A stretch of 64,000 nucleotides of DNA from Pseudomonas sp. BSw22131 (GTDB lineage: Bacteria; Pseudomonadota; Gammaproteobacteria; Pseudomonadales; Pseudomonadaceae). The position numbers and the translations under genes were made by a program. This document shows, in pieces, positions 46,096 to 55,150 of this stretch. The stretch lies in contig NZ_CP113949.1 of assembly GCF_026810445.1 (NCBI RefSeq), positions 3,038,001 through 3,102,000 on the forward strand, given 5' to 3'. Positions within the stretch are counted from its first letter, which is position 1. Each line of letters starts with the position of its first letter. The notes under the pieces were generated by a model. It saw only the letters and a program-made list of their open reading frames with translations, searched no databases and was not told the DNA's origin.

Positions 46096-48501
46096 TCAGA
46101 GCGCCCACCACGCCGGTAAAAGCTGTTGCACCTTGTGCTCGGCGAATCGATCGTCAATCAGCATGACTACGCCCTGATCGTCCTGCCCGCGAATCACCCG
46201 GCCGGCGGCCTGAACCACTTTCTGCAAGCCGGGATACAGATAGGTGTAGTCGTAACCGTCGCCGAACAACAGGTTCATGCGCTGTTTAAGTTGCTCATTG
46301 ACAGGGTTGATCTGTGCCAGACCCAAGGTGGCGATGAAGGCGCCTATCAGACGCGCACCCGGCAGGTCGATGCCCTCGCCAAACGCACCGCCGAGCACCG
46401 CAAAGCCAATACCAAGGCTGCTGTGGGTGAAACGATCCAGAAACCCTTGCCTGTCGGCTTCGGCCATGCCGCGTGATTGCTGCCAGATCGGCAACTGCGG
46501 ATGGTTGCGCTGCATCAGCTCAGCAACCTGCTGCAAATAATCGAAGCTGCTGAAAAACGCCAGGTAATTGCCCGGCCGCGCCTCGAACTGTTCGGCCATG
46601 AGTTCGACAATCGGTGCCAGCGACGCCTGACGATGAACGTAGCGCGTGGAAATCCGGCTGATGATGTGCACATCCAGCTGGGCCCGGGTGAACGGCGATT
46701 CCACATCGACCCAGGCGGTGTTGTCCGGTAGCCCGAGCAGGTCGGTGTAATAACGCCGCGGGTTGAGCGTCGCGGAAAACAACACCGTGCTGCGCGCTGC
46801 GGTCAGGCGTGGACGCACGAAACCGGCTGGCACCACGTTGCGCAGACATAGCGTGGACAGCGCCGGCTTGTTGCCGCGTTCGCGCTTGCTGATGTCGAAA
46901 ATGAAGTGCTCGTCGAACACTTCGGCGATTTTGCCAAACTGGATCGCCTCGAAATAGAAGCTCTGCAACTCGCCGTTTGCCGCCTGTGGCTGCTCGTTGA
47001 AGTAGTCGCCGAACAGCGTCACGCATTGACTGAGCGCCAAGAGAAAGCGGGCCGGCAAGCCGGGATAAGCCTGATACGGGGCAATTTGTTCTTTGTGCAG
47101 CGCATTCCACTCGCGATTGAGCCGTTGCAGCGGCTTTTTCAACGGCTCCGGCGCGTGCTGCCGGACGGTATTCAAGTTGTATTGATCGAGGGTGGCGCTG
47201 TACATCGAGCGTGTGCGTTCGACCATGTTGTGCGCCTCGTCCACCAGCACCGCCACACGCCACTGATTGAACTGGCTCAGGCCAAACAGCAGCGCGCTGA
47301 GGTCGAAGTAATAGTTGTAGTCGCCAATGACCACGTCCACCCAGCGCGCCAGTTCCTGACTGAGGTAGTACGGGCAGACTTGATGGCTCAGCGCGATCCG
47401 GCGCAGGCCCGCCTGATCCAGCCACGGGTTGACCAGCGCGGCACTGCGCGCGGCAGGCAGACGGTCGTAGAAACCTCTGGCCAGCGGACAGGAATCGCCG
47501 TTGCAGGCTTTGTCCAGATGCTCGCAAGCCTTGTCCCGGGCCACCAGCTCAAGCACACGCAGCGTCAGTTCGGGCGCGCTTTTGCCGATCACGCTCAAGG
47601 CGTCCAGCGCCAACTTGCGGCCCGGTGTCTTGGCGGTCAGAAAAAACACTTTGTCGAGTTTTTGCGTCGGCGCCGCTTTGAGCATCGGGAACACCGTGCC
47701 GATGGTCTTGCCGATGCCGGTGGGCGCCTGCGCCATCAGACAGCGACCGGTGCTGACCGCTTTGTAAACGGTTTCGGCCAATACGCGCTGCCCGGCACGA
47801 AAACCTGCATGGGGGAATTTCAACCCGCCCAGCACCTGATCACGGTCTGCACGGTGGGCCATTTCCTGGCGCGCCCAGTGCAGAAAAATGCCGCACTGTT
47901 GTTCGAAGAAGACCTGCAAGTCGTCCGCGCTGAAGCGTTCGTTCAGCTGGGTTTCCTGCTCGCTGATGATGTTGAAGTACACCAGCGCGATGTTCACTTC
48001 AGGCAACTCAAGCTGCTGACACAGCAACCAGCCGTAGATTTTTGCCTGCGCCCAATGCAACTGACGATGGTTGGCGGGCATCGCACTCAGGTCGCCGCGG
48101 TAGGTTTTGACCTCCTCCAGCTGATTGATCGCGGCGTCGTAGCCATCCGCCCGGCCGCGCACCGTCAATTCCCCAAACGTCGCCGACAGCGGCACCTCGG
48201 CGCGGTAATCGGCGCTGCGACGGCTCGCCACTGTGCGATGCCCGGCAATGCCCTCCTGCGCGGTGGGCGATGGCGTGAAACGCAAGTCGAGATCACCGAC
48301 CTTGGCCGTGAACTCACACAATGCCCGCACCGCAACCACGTAAACACCCGGCGCATCGACTGGCTTCACGGGCTCCTGCCCGTGTTGGGCAGCGGCTGGC
48401 TCGAGGTTGGGGGCATCGGTAGGGAGGGAGGTAATCGGAATCACGAAACGAATGGGCCACACGCGGCAGGTACTGGACAGACGTACAGATAACAGCTGCA
48501 A
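46096..48501 (-). CDS. Nuclease-like domain fused to Rad3/DinG-type helicase
   Basis: An 801-residue protein in two parts. Residues ~60-210 resemble a PD-(D/E)XK domain: 'RGRADGYD' (Asp119), 'LEEVKTYRG' (Glu130, Lys132) and 'HWAQAKIYGWLL'. Residues ~235-801 form an XPD/DinG-type superfamily 2 helicase: Walker A 'APTGIGKT' (259-266), four cysteines for a 4Fe-4S cluster (326, 333, 338, 376), 'LVDEAHNM' (DEAH), 'VLFSATLNPRRYY' and 'QAAGRVIRG'. Polarity by family is 5'-3'. The first ~50 residues look non-conserved; a GTG start near 'VYVVAVRALCEF' is likely. The substrate and pathway are unknown. Confidence 0.85.
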   Translation of the reverse strand: MQLLSVRLSSTCRVWPIRFVIPITSLPTDAPNLEPAAAQHGQEPVKPVDAPGVYVVAVRALCEFTAKVGDLDLRFTPSPTAQEGIAGHRTVASRRSADYRAEVPLSATFGELTVRGRADGYDAAINQLEEVKTYRGDLSAMPANHRQLHWAQAKIYGWLLCQQLELPEVNIALVYFNIISEQETQLNERFSADDLQVFFEQQCGIFLHWARQEMAHRADRDQVLGGLKFPHAGFRAGQRVLAETVYKAVSTGRCLMAQAPTGIGKTIGTVFPMLKAAPTQKLDKVFFLTAKTPGRKLALDALSVIGKSAPELTLRVLELVARDKACEHLDKACNGDSCPLARGFYDRLPAARSAALVNPWLDQAGLRRIALSHQVCPYYLSQELARWVDVVIGDYNYYFDLSALLFGLSQFNQWRVAVLVDEAHNMVERTRSMYSATLDQYNLNTVRQHAPEPLKKPLQRLNREWNALHKEQIAPYQAYPGLPARFLLALSQCVTLFGDYFNEQPQAANGELQSFYFEAIQFGKIAEVFDEHFIFDISKRERGNKPALSTLCLRNVVPAGFVRPRLTAARSTVLFSATLNPRRYYTDLLGLPDNTAWVDVESPFTRAQLDVHIISRISTRYVHRQASLAPIVELMAEQFEARPGNYLAFFSSFDYLQQVAELMQRNHPQLPIWQQSRGMAEADRQGFLDRFTHSSLGIGFAVLGGAFGEGIDLPGARLIGAFIATLGLAQINPVNEQLKQRMNLLFGDGYDYTYLYPGLQKVVQAAGRVIRGQDDQGVVMLIDDRFAEHKVQQLLPAWWAL

Positions 48502-48762
48502 GGCCCTGCCTGCAAATGAAAAGGGATCAGCGGGCAGGCGTTGGCCGCCTCACACGGAAATTCAGGTCTCAGAAACGTCTGTAGGGCAAATCGCTCGCAT
48601 AACCTGATCCGCCCTACACGCTGCGCCGTCTCGACCTAGCCCTGCCGTTCTGCCCGATCGGGTTTACTTCTGCGTCCTCAAAAACAACCGCATGGATGCG
48701 CTGATTTCAACTGCACACATCCCTTCACCCGCTGCACGCATGCAGCCAGACAAGGAAAACGC
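48502..48762. other. Intergenic region before vgrG
   Basis: It holds an imperfect inverted repeat (GTAGGGC near 48582 with GCCCTAC near 48611) resembling a degenerate REP and the presumed vgrG promoter. No gene is seen. Confidence 0.35.
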
Positions 48763-51192
48763 ATGTTCAAGAGCCCGCTAAACCTGTCTGTCGAGCAACA
48801 ACGACGCCTGATCAAACTGACGACCGTGACGCAGAACGGCTCGGCGCTGTTGCTTGAATCATTTTCAGGCACGGAAGCGATCAGCAGCCTGTTCGCCTAT
48901 GAGCTGGTGCTGCTCTCGGACGACGCGCACATCGAGCTCAAATCCATGATCGGCACGGCGGCGCAGTTGCGGCTGGACCTGGCACCGGGGGCTCGCTTCA
49001 TCAACGGTTTTATCAGCCGCTTCAGCCTCGAAAGCAGCGACGGCGGCCACGCCCGCTATACAGCTACGCTCAGCCCCTGGCTGTGGATGCTCAGCCAGCG
49101 ACAGGACGCCCGGATCTTTCAGGAGCGTACTGTTGAAGATATCGTTCGAGCGGTGTTTGCCGCCTACGGCACGCAAGTTGATGTTGAGTTTCGGCTGTTC
49201 CAGCCGCTGAAGCCTCGCAGCTACGTGACCCAGTACTTCGAGAGCGATCTGGACTTTGTGATGCGTCTGCTGGAAGACGAAGGTTTGTTGTTCTTTTTCG
49301 AGCACAGCGCACAACGGCACACGTTGGTCATCATGGACCGCTCAAGCGAACTGACGCCGCTGCCCGAGCAACCGGTCATTCGTTTTCACAGCGCTTCAGT
49401 CACCGAGACAGACGACGCCATTACCCGGTGGAGCGCTCATCGCCAGCTGCAATCGGGGCAGATGGAGGTGCAGACCAACGACTACAAGCAGCCCGGTAAC
49501 ACGCTGGCCGTCCGCATGAAGAGCCTCAACGATCAAGGTAACGTCGAGGCTCACCCGATCTATCTGCGCACCCCGCCCTGCTCCCATCGCACCCACGACG
49601 ACGGCGAAAAACTGCTCCGCGCCCGCATTGAAGCCCACGAACGCGAGGGGAAGGGTTTCAGCGGAGCCAGCCACTGCCGGGCAATGTGCCCAGGCTTCAC
49701 TTTCGAACTGACCCAGCATTTCGAGCATGATCTGGACTCGCTGGCTGACCGGCAATTTCTGCTGCTGACGGTCGAGCACCGGGGCCGCAACAATTACCTG
49801 TCGGCAGAGCCTGCGACCTACGAAAACACCTTCACCTGCATCCGCCGCAAAATCCCCTACAAGCCCACGCTCAAGACGCCTCGACCCACGATGTCGGGGC
49901 CGCTGACGGCAGTGGTGATCGGCCCTGAAAACGAAGAAGTATTCACTGATGAACTGGGCCGGATTCGCGTGCGGTTTCACTGGCAACGGCGCACCGAGAC
50001 CTCGACCGACCCCGGCGCCATCGACACCCATGACACCGCCTGGCTCAGGGTGGCAATGCCGAGCGCCGGAGAACGATTCGGCCATCAGTTCTTGCCGCGT
50101 ATCGGCCAGGAGGTGTTGGTCCAGCACATGGCGGGCGACGTGGACAGGCCACTGGTGACGGGCGTTGTGTACAACGCCGTTCAGGCGCCGCCGTACTTCA
50201 GTGGCGAACCTGGGCTGCCGGGCAACAAGACCCTGTCGGGAATCAAGAGTCGAGAACACAAAGGCGCCGGTTATAACGAATTACTGTTCGACGACACTCC
50301 AGGCGCGTTGCGTGCCCGAGTGGCCAGCACGCACCGGGCAACGGCGCTGAACCTGGGCGCGCTGACAACGCCTCGCAATAAAGGCCGGGCACAACCGCGT
50401 GGCGATGGCGCAGAACTGCGTACCGACGCAGCCATCGCATTGCGAGCGGCGCAAGGCATGCTCCTCACCACATTTGCCCGCACCGACGCCAAGGGCGCGC
50501 AACTTGACCGCGAGGAACTGCTCGAACTACTGGCTCAATGTGGCGAGCTGTTTACATCGCTGGGCCAGACCGCTGCGGCTCAGGGCAGCCACCGCGTCGA
50601 TCAGCAAGGCGTCGATGGGTTGAGCCTGTCTCTCGAACAATGGCCGGCCCCCGACAGCCCCCATGGGGGTGACCCGGTCATTGCGGTCGCGGCTTCAGCC
50701 GGCATCGTCAGCGCCACCCCCCGTTCGCAGCTACATGTGGCCGGGGAAAACCACGACCTCCTCGCCCATCAACATATCCAGCTGACCAGCGCAGGCGCCA
50801 GCAGGATAAACGCCGGAAAAGGCATTGCGTTGTTCGCCGAAGACCTGGGTGTCAGTGCCATTGCCAATCGCGGCAAGGTGCTGATTCAGGCGCAGAACGA
50901 TGACGTTGCGCTCAACGCTCAGCAAAACGTTCAGGTGTCCGCGACGCAGGGCGAAGTCGTGATCAGCGCGCCGCGCCTGCGTTTCATCGCCGAAGACGGC
51001 AGCTATATCAAGATCGGTGCCGGCATTGAAATCGGTACCCGGGACAAGGTCATCGTCCATGGCCGAGAGCATGACTGGCTGGGACCCAACAGCGAGCCGT
51101 ACCACGTGGCAATGAGGCCGCCCGCAGAGCCGGTCTGCCTGGAATGCCTGCTCAACGCGGCCATGAAAGGCGCTGCCAGGGTGACGCTATGA
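48763..51192 (+). CDS. vgrG: Type VI secretion spike VgrG
   Basis: Forms the trimeric tip of the T6SS injection tube and carries effectors. The 809-residue protein has the gp27-like base ('LIKLTTVTQNGSALLLESFSGTEAISSLFAYELVLLSDD', 'VTQYFESDLDFVMRLLEDEGLLFFFEH'), the gp5-like OB region ('GPENEEVFTDELGRIRVRFHWQ', 'AWLRVAMPSAGERFGHQFLPRIGQEVLVQHMAGDVDRPLVTGVVYN') and a C-terminal DUF2345 extension after the beta-helix ('LLAHQHIQLTSAGASRINAGKG...'). The last ~30 residues ('PVCLECLLNAAMKGAARVTL') may be the adaptor docking tail. No core T6SS genes are in the window, so it is an orphan vgrG module. It overlaps the adaptor gene by four bases. Confidence 0.95.
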   Translation: MFKSPLNLSVEQQRRLIKLTTVTQNGSALLLESFSGTEAISSLFAYELVLLSDDAHIELKSMIGTAAQLRLDLAPGARFINGFISRFSLESSDGGHARYTATLSPWLWMLSQRQDARIFQERTVEDIVRAVFAAYGTQVDVEFRLFQPLKPRSYVTQYFESDLDFVMRLLEDEGLLFFFEHSAQRHTLVIMDRSSELTPLPEQPVIRFHSASVTETDDAITRWSAHRQLQSGQMEVQTNDYKQPGNTLAVRMKSLNDQGNVEAHPIYLRTPPCSHRTHDDGEKLLRARIEAHEREGKGFSGASHCRAMCPGFTFELTQHFEHDLDSLADRQFLLLTVEHRGRNNYLSAEPATYENTFTCIRRKIPYKPTLKTPRPTMSGPLTAVVIGPENEEVFTDELGRIRVRFHWQRRTETSTDPGAIDTHDTAWLRVAMPSAGERFGHQFLPRIGQEVLVQHMAGDVDRPLVTGVVYNAVQAPPYFSGEPGLPGNKTLSGIKSREHKGAGYNELLFDDTPGALRARVASTHRATALNLGALTTPRNKGRAQPRGDGAELRTDAAIALRAAQGMLLTTFARTDAKGAQLDREELLELLAQCGELFTSLGQTAAAQGSHRVDQQGVDGLSLSLEQWPAPDSPHGGDPVIAVAASAGIVSATPRSQLHVAGENHDLLAHQHIQLTSAGASRINAGKGIALFAEDLGVSAIANRGKVLIQAQNDDVALNAQQNVQVSATQGEVVISAPRLRFIAEDGSYIKIGAGIEIGTRDKVIVHGREHDWLGPNSEPYHVAMRPPAEPVCLECLLNAAMKGAARVTL

Positions 51193-52019
51193 ATGCGCTG
51201 CCGCAAAGCTGGCACGCCCTCAACGGCCAGTGCACTGCCGCGCCGCTGGTACTGCTCGACGGTGCGATGCAGCAACGCCTTGGCGAAACACTGGCCAACT
51301 CGCCAGAGACCGCGTTGTCGCTGTTTGCCCTGCACTCCAGGGCAGCCCAGGCGCTCGGCCCTTGGCTGATGACACAGGCGCATGCGGTCTCACTGGGTGT
51401 GAACGGCAGCGCGCGCGGTATCAATTGGCTGGCGTGTGACATGCCACTGCCAGACGTGCGCGACCATCTTTTGACCTGGATGCGCGGTAGCGACCCGGAG
51501 TCGCGGCAGTGGCTGCGCCTGGCTGACGGTCGAGCATTGTCGGCACTGATGAATGTCTGGACAGACACGCAGCGTCAAGCGTTTTGCCAGCCATGGCGCG
51601 CGTGGTGCTACGCAGACCGGGATGGCAGACCGAAGCTGCTTGAGCTGCCGGTCAAGCGCGATATCCCGGACAACGTATCAACCACACTGGACGCGGCACA
51701 GGATCAAGCCCTTGCCCTGGCAACCCTGGCCGACGCTTTGCTGCACGAGCTCAAGCGCACCACGATCCTGCACGCTTCCCTGAAGGGTGATCTGGAACGG
51801 CGCCATGGGTTAGCGCAGAACGTGATCGATCAGGCCATGGCGGCGGGCTATCAGACTCAAGCAGAGCTCAGCCGTTGGCTGCACTGGGCGTTGCGCAGAG
51901 GCGTGAAAGCCCCTGAGCTGATGCCCGGTTTGATCGGGCCAGAACAAAATCTGCACGGAGATGCGTTGTGGGCGGCCCTTGAACGGGATGCAGACCAGCC
52001 ACCGGAGGGGACAGCGTGA
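51189..52019 (+). CDS. DUF4123 T6SS effector adaptor
   Basis: A 276-residue DUF4123 (Tap/TEC) protein that loads a specific effector onto VgrG. Family features are the opening 'LVLLDGAMQQRLGETLANSPETALSLFAL' , 'LGPWLMTQA' and 'HLLTWMRGSDPESRQWLRLADGRAL' and 'FCQPWRAWCYADRDGRPKLLELP'. The start at 51189 overlaps the vgrG stop (ATGA), and its stop overlaps the next gene's GTG. The gene order vgrG, DUF4123, immunity, Tle1 effector matches the PA3294-PA3290 region of P. aeruginosa as I recall it. Confidence 0.9.
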   Translation: MNALPQSWHALNGQCTAAPLVLLDGAMQQRLGETLANSPETALSLFALHSRAAQALGPWLMTQAHAVSLGVNGSARGINWLACDMPLPDVRDHLLTWMRGSDPESRQWLRLADGRALSALMNVWTDTQRQAFCQPWRAWCYADRDGRPKLLELPVKRDIPDNVSTTLDAAQDQALALATLADALLHELKRTTILHASLKGDLERRHGLAQNVIDQAMAAGYQTQAELSRWLHWALRRGVKAPELMPGLIGPEQNLHGDALWAALERDADQPPEGTA

Positions 52020-52543
52020 GACGGGTGATATTGGCGACGACGTTCATGCTCGCTGCGGCAATCGTATGGCTGACTTTTACTCACTACGTGTGGAGGCCAG
52101 CGTTACCGAAGCCTGTTGGGGAAAGGATGTTTGGCACCAGTGTTTCCCCGATGGATCACGACATGAGCGATACGATTGTCAGAAAAATATATGTCAACGG
52201 CGAATGGCTAGGCCGTGCAGGCACTGGGGGGCGAACGATACTCGGCGCTCTTGGACTGCCATCACCCTGGCGTCCCGGTTTGACCGTGCAGGTCAAATGG
52301 GAGCGCTGCAATCGTTTCGATAAACACAATCCTGTACCGGATTCGAAAGCGTGCAAATGGACGGAAAAAACGGTGTTGGTGCATCCATTCTCCGGGGTTG
52401 GTGGGACTTGGCTACATATCCTAGAAAACGATGAGGTGCTGATTATCCCGAGCAAGTACGAACCGGGCCATGAAGACTATCCAGGCCCAGGATTTCCTGA
52501 AAAAGATTTTTTCAAAAAGAAGACTTTGAATGAACGACATTAG
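52016..52543 (+). CDS. DUF3304 immunity-like protein, copy 1
   Basis: A 175-residue protein with an N-terminal hydrophobic helix ('VILATTFMLAAAIVWLTFTHYVW') that would anchor it in the inner membrane facing the periplasm, and a DUF3304 body ('MFGTSVSPMDHDMSDTIVRKIYVNGEWLGRAGTGG', 'WERCNRFDKHNPVPDSKACKWTEKTVLVHPF'). By context it is the immunity partner of the Tle1-like effector. It is about 80% identical to copy 2. Its end differs: one A fewer in the run at about 52515 shifts the last residues to 'KKTLNERH', so the stop falls 14 bases inside the truncated effector frame. Confidence 0.85.
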   Translation: MRRVILATTFMLAAAIVWLTFTHYVWRPALPKPVGERMFGTSVSPMDHDMSDTIVRKIYVNGEWLGRAGTGGRTILGALGLPSPWRPGLTVQVKWERCNRFDKHNPVPDSKACKWTEKTVLVHPFSGVGGTWLHILENDEVLIIPSKYEPGHEDYPGPGFPEKDFFKKKTLNERH

Positions 52544-52742
52544 TTGGCTGCCCTTGAAGGCGCCTCCAACCACAAGGATTTTCCATCCCGCTCTTAATGT
52601 TGCTACCGAATCGTCATGCCGTTTGAAACTGCAGTTTTCGATCTATTTCGACGGCACCCGGAATAGTAAAGATGTGGATACCGCAAGCCGCACTCACAGC
52701 AACATCGCAAAGCCTTTTAGCCACGCGGAGAACAATGCATGA
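52530..52742 (+). pseudogene. Tle1-like effector, truncated N-terminal copy
   Basis: A 70-codon frame whose first ~60 residues ('MNDISWLPLKAPPTTRIFHP', 'LKLQFSIYFDGTRNS', 'SNIAK') closely match the start of the full effector at 53254, then switch after 'SNIAK' to the unrelated 'PFSHAENNA' and stop. It keeps the 'FDGTRN' motif but lacks the Ser nucleophile and all later residues, so it cannot be a lipase. Its last codon overlaps the ATG of immunity copy 2. It is the scar of a tandem duplication of the immunity-effector unit. Confidence 0.88.
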
Positions 52743-53257
52743 GAAGAGTCATTTTGGCGGCAACCTTTATGCTCGGTGCGGCAATTATATGGCTGACTTT
52801 CACCCACTACGTGTGGAGGCCTGCGTTACCGAAGCCCGTAGGGGAAAGGATGTTTGGCACCAGTGTTTCCCCTATGGATCACGACATGAGCGATACGATT
52901 GTCAGGAACATATATATCAACGGCGAGTGGCTGGGTCGCGCCGGCACAGGCGGAGCTACGGTAATCGGCGCCCTCGCGCTGCCATCGCCATGGCGCCCCG
53001 GTCTGACTGCGCAGGTCAAATGGGAGCGTTGTGATCGATACGACAGACGTAATCCTGTGCCGGACTCCGAAGCATGCAAATGGACACAAAAAACGGTGCT
53101 GGTGCATCCGTTCTCCAGGGTAGGTGGTACTTGGTTGCATGTTCTTGAAAACGATGAGGCGCTAATTATTCCAACCATGTATTTCCCTGATCATGCAGAT
53201 TATCCAGGTCCAGGATTCCCCAAAAAAAACTTTTTTAAAAAAGAAGACTTTAAATGA
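52739..53257 (+). CDS. DUF3304 immunity-like protein, copy 2
   Basis: A 172-residue paralogue of copy 1 with the same membrane helix and DUF3304 body. Differences are concentrated in the middle ('GGATVIGALALPS' versus 'GGRTILGALGLPS') and in the last 30 residues ('IPTMYFPDHADY' versus 'IPSKYEPGHEDY'). It ends 'FFKKEDFK', and its stop overlaps the ATG of the intact effector by four bases (ATGA), so this copy is the one translationally coupled to the active toxin. It should protect the periplasmic side against the phospholipase. Confidence 0.87.
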   Translation: MRRVILAATFMLGAAIIWLTFTHYVWRPALPKPVGERMFGTSVSPMDHDMSDTIVRNIYINGEWLGRAGTGGATVIGALALPSPWRPGLTAQVKWERCDRYDRRNPVPDSEACKWTQKTVLVHPFSRVGGTWLHVLENDEALIIPTMYFPDHADYPGPGFPKKNFFKKEDFK

Positions 53258-55110
53258 ACGACATTAGTTGGCTGCCCTTGGAGGCGCCTCCGACCACAAG
53301 GATTTTCAATCCACCTCTTAGTGTTGCTAGCGAATCGTCATGCCGCCTGAAACTGCAGTTTGCGATTTATTTCGATGGCACCCGGAACAGCATCTATGTA
53401 GATAAAGCGAGCGGCACTCAAAGCAACATCGCCAAGCTATATGACCTTGCGAAGGACGAAAGCCTAGAGTGTGTATACCGACTTTACATCCAAGGGGTCG
53501 GAACCGCCTTTCCTAAGATCGGTGAACCAACGGCTCACCCGGATGGAGCGTCGAAAGGCGCTATGGGCGATCGACGCATCCGTTACGCGATTCTGTTCGT
53601 TGCCAACTGGGTTGCCTACGTAGCAAATAAACAAAAGCTTGTAGAAGAAGACCAGTCATCCATCACCCACGCCGTAAAAAACGACAACCGGATCCCCGCC
53701 TGGCGTGCAGCCTTGACCAAAATGCTAATCCCCCGCACTGGCAGTCCGCACATCGAAGAAATCACCCTCGACCTCTTCGGTTTCTCCCGAGGTGCCACAG
53801 CCGCTCGCTCATTCCTCAACCAGTTGCTCAAGCATTTCGGCAACAATGACAACACCTTCTGCGGCATCCCACTGCGAGTGCGGTTCATGGGACTTTTCGA
53901 CACCGTGGCGTCGGTGGGCCTGGCCGATGCGTATCCGCTGCCGGTAGACGGTCATCAGCAATGGGGGGATGCACCGCTGTTGAAGATCCCGTCCTGCGTC
54001 GAGCAGTGCGTGCACATGGTTGCTGCCCATGAAAACCGTGCCTCGTTCCCGGTGGACCTGGTGCTTGCGGGTAACAGCTACGGGCCCAATTGCATGGAGA
54101 TTGTTTACCCCGGCATGCACGCCGATGTTGGCGGTGGTTACAGCGACAGCGATCAGGGCAAGGGCACGCAGTTGGCAGACGGCCGCGTGCGCCATTCTCA
54201 GGCCGACAAACTGTCACAGATCGCCCTCAACGACATGTATCAGCGAGCACTCAAAGCCGGCGTGCCGCTGCTTGAACTCAAAGACATGGACGACGCCCGG
54301 CTACAAGATGACTTCGCCATCAGCCCTGAGCTGCAAGACAGCTTCGACGCCTACATGGCAGAACTCACCACGCTCAAAGGCGGTGCGCCGGTCACCGAGC
54401 ACATGCTCGCGCACCGCAAGTTGTACCTGGGTTGGCGTAAACAGCTGTTGGCCGACGAGCATTTTGCACAGCTGTCGTTCGTGCGGTGCAGCGCCGAACA
54501 GGACCGTACAGACCTCATCGACGCCAATCGCCAGTTGCGTCAGCGCGTCGAAACCTTTGCTCAGGATGCGGGCCGCCGCAAGTTGCTTGAGCAAGGTCAA
54601 TACAGCCTGGCCACGCCGCTGGAAAAAGGTTTCCACCTGGAGTGGCAACAGGCACCCGCCGTGCCGCCCCATGCCGGTTTGTTTCTTGAACAATACGTGC
54701 ATGACTCGCGGGCGCACTTCGTATTGACCGACCCGCAGGCCAAGGACGACACCGCTCAGCTCCGCGCACAGCTCGAAGAGCAGGACGCGACGTACCAAAA
54801 ACAGCTGAAGGCTTGGGAGACCCGGCATCAGGCGTATCTCGACAGCGCCCGGCAGGGACAGTACATCGCCCTGCCCTTGCGCCCGCTCGACCCGATGAGC
54901 AAAGACAGCCGACAGGTGCTCGACCTCTACCGCAGCGGCGGCACTCCGGTATTCACCGATGCCCGCCCGGCCACGCACATCGATGGCACGCTCGACGCCC
55001 GCGATCTGCTGTATCGCATGTCGGGCCGCCGGGAAAACTGGAGCTATTTGCGCTTGCGTCACCTGTTTGCGGGCCAGCGAGTGCGCTACTCGCCCGCCGT
55101 ACCTGGCTAA
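53254..55110 (+). CDS. Tle1-like T6SS phospholipase effector (DUF2235)
   Basis: A 618-residue DUF2235 alpha/beta hydrolase. The opening 'FAIYFDGTRNS' (39-46) is the family signature; the nucleophile elbow is GFSRG with Ser178; 'FMGLFDTVASVG' holds the probable catalytic Asp216; and 'YPGMHADVGGGYSDSD' holds the probable His289. By family it is a phospholipase A2 that attacks membranes of rival cells after T6SS delivery. It has no signal peptide, as expected for T6SS cargo. A coiled-coil-prone stretch (about 500-545) and an 'ENWSYLRLRHLF' C-terminus follow. It is coupled to immunity copy 2 and followed by a lipoprotein gene after 40 bases. Confidence 0.9.
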   Translation: MNDISWLPLEAPPTTRIFNPPLSVASESSCRLKLQFAIYFDGTRNSIYVDKASGTQSNIAKLYDLAKDESLECVYRLYIQGVGTAFPKIGEPTAHPDGASKGAMGDRRIRYAILFVANWVAYVANKQKLVEEDQSSITHAVKNDNRIPAWRAALTKMLIPRTGSPHIEEITLDLFGFSRGATAARSFLNQLLKHFGNNDNTFCGIPLRVRFMGLFDTVASVGLADAYPLPVDGHQQWGDAPLLKIPSCVEQCVHMVAAHENRASFPVDLVLAGNSYGPNCMEIVYPGMHADVGGGYSDSDQGKGTQLADGRVRHSQADKLSQIALNDMYQRALKAGVPLLELKDMDDARLQDDFAISPELQDSFDAYMAELTTLKGGAPVTEHMLAHRKLYLGWRKQLLADEHFAQLSFVRCSAEQDRTDLIDANRQLRQRVETFAQDAGRRKLLEQGQYSLATPLEKGFHLEWQQAPAVPPHAGLFLEQYVHDSRAHFVLTDPQAKDDTAQLRAQLEEQDATYQKQLKAWETRHQAYLDSARQGQYIALPLRPLDPMSKDSRQVLDLYRSGGTPVFTDARPATHIDGTLDARDLLYRMSGRRENWSYLRLRHLFAGQRVRYSPAVPG

Positions 55111-55150
55111 CCACGCCGCACACCCATCCAAACACACCAAGGAGATTGTC

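Noticed and set aside
46906..48492. 528-codon plus-strand frame
   Set aside because: Antisense to the nuclease-helicase gene, no domain signal.
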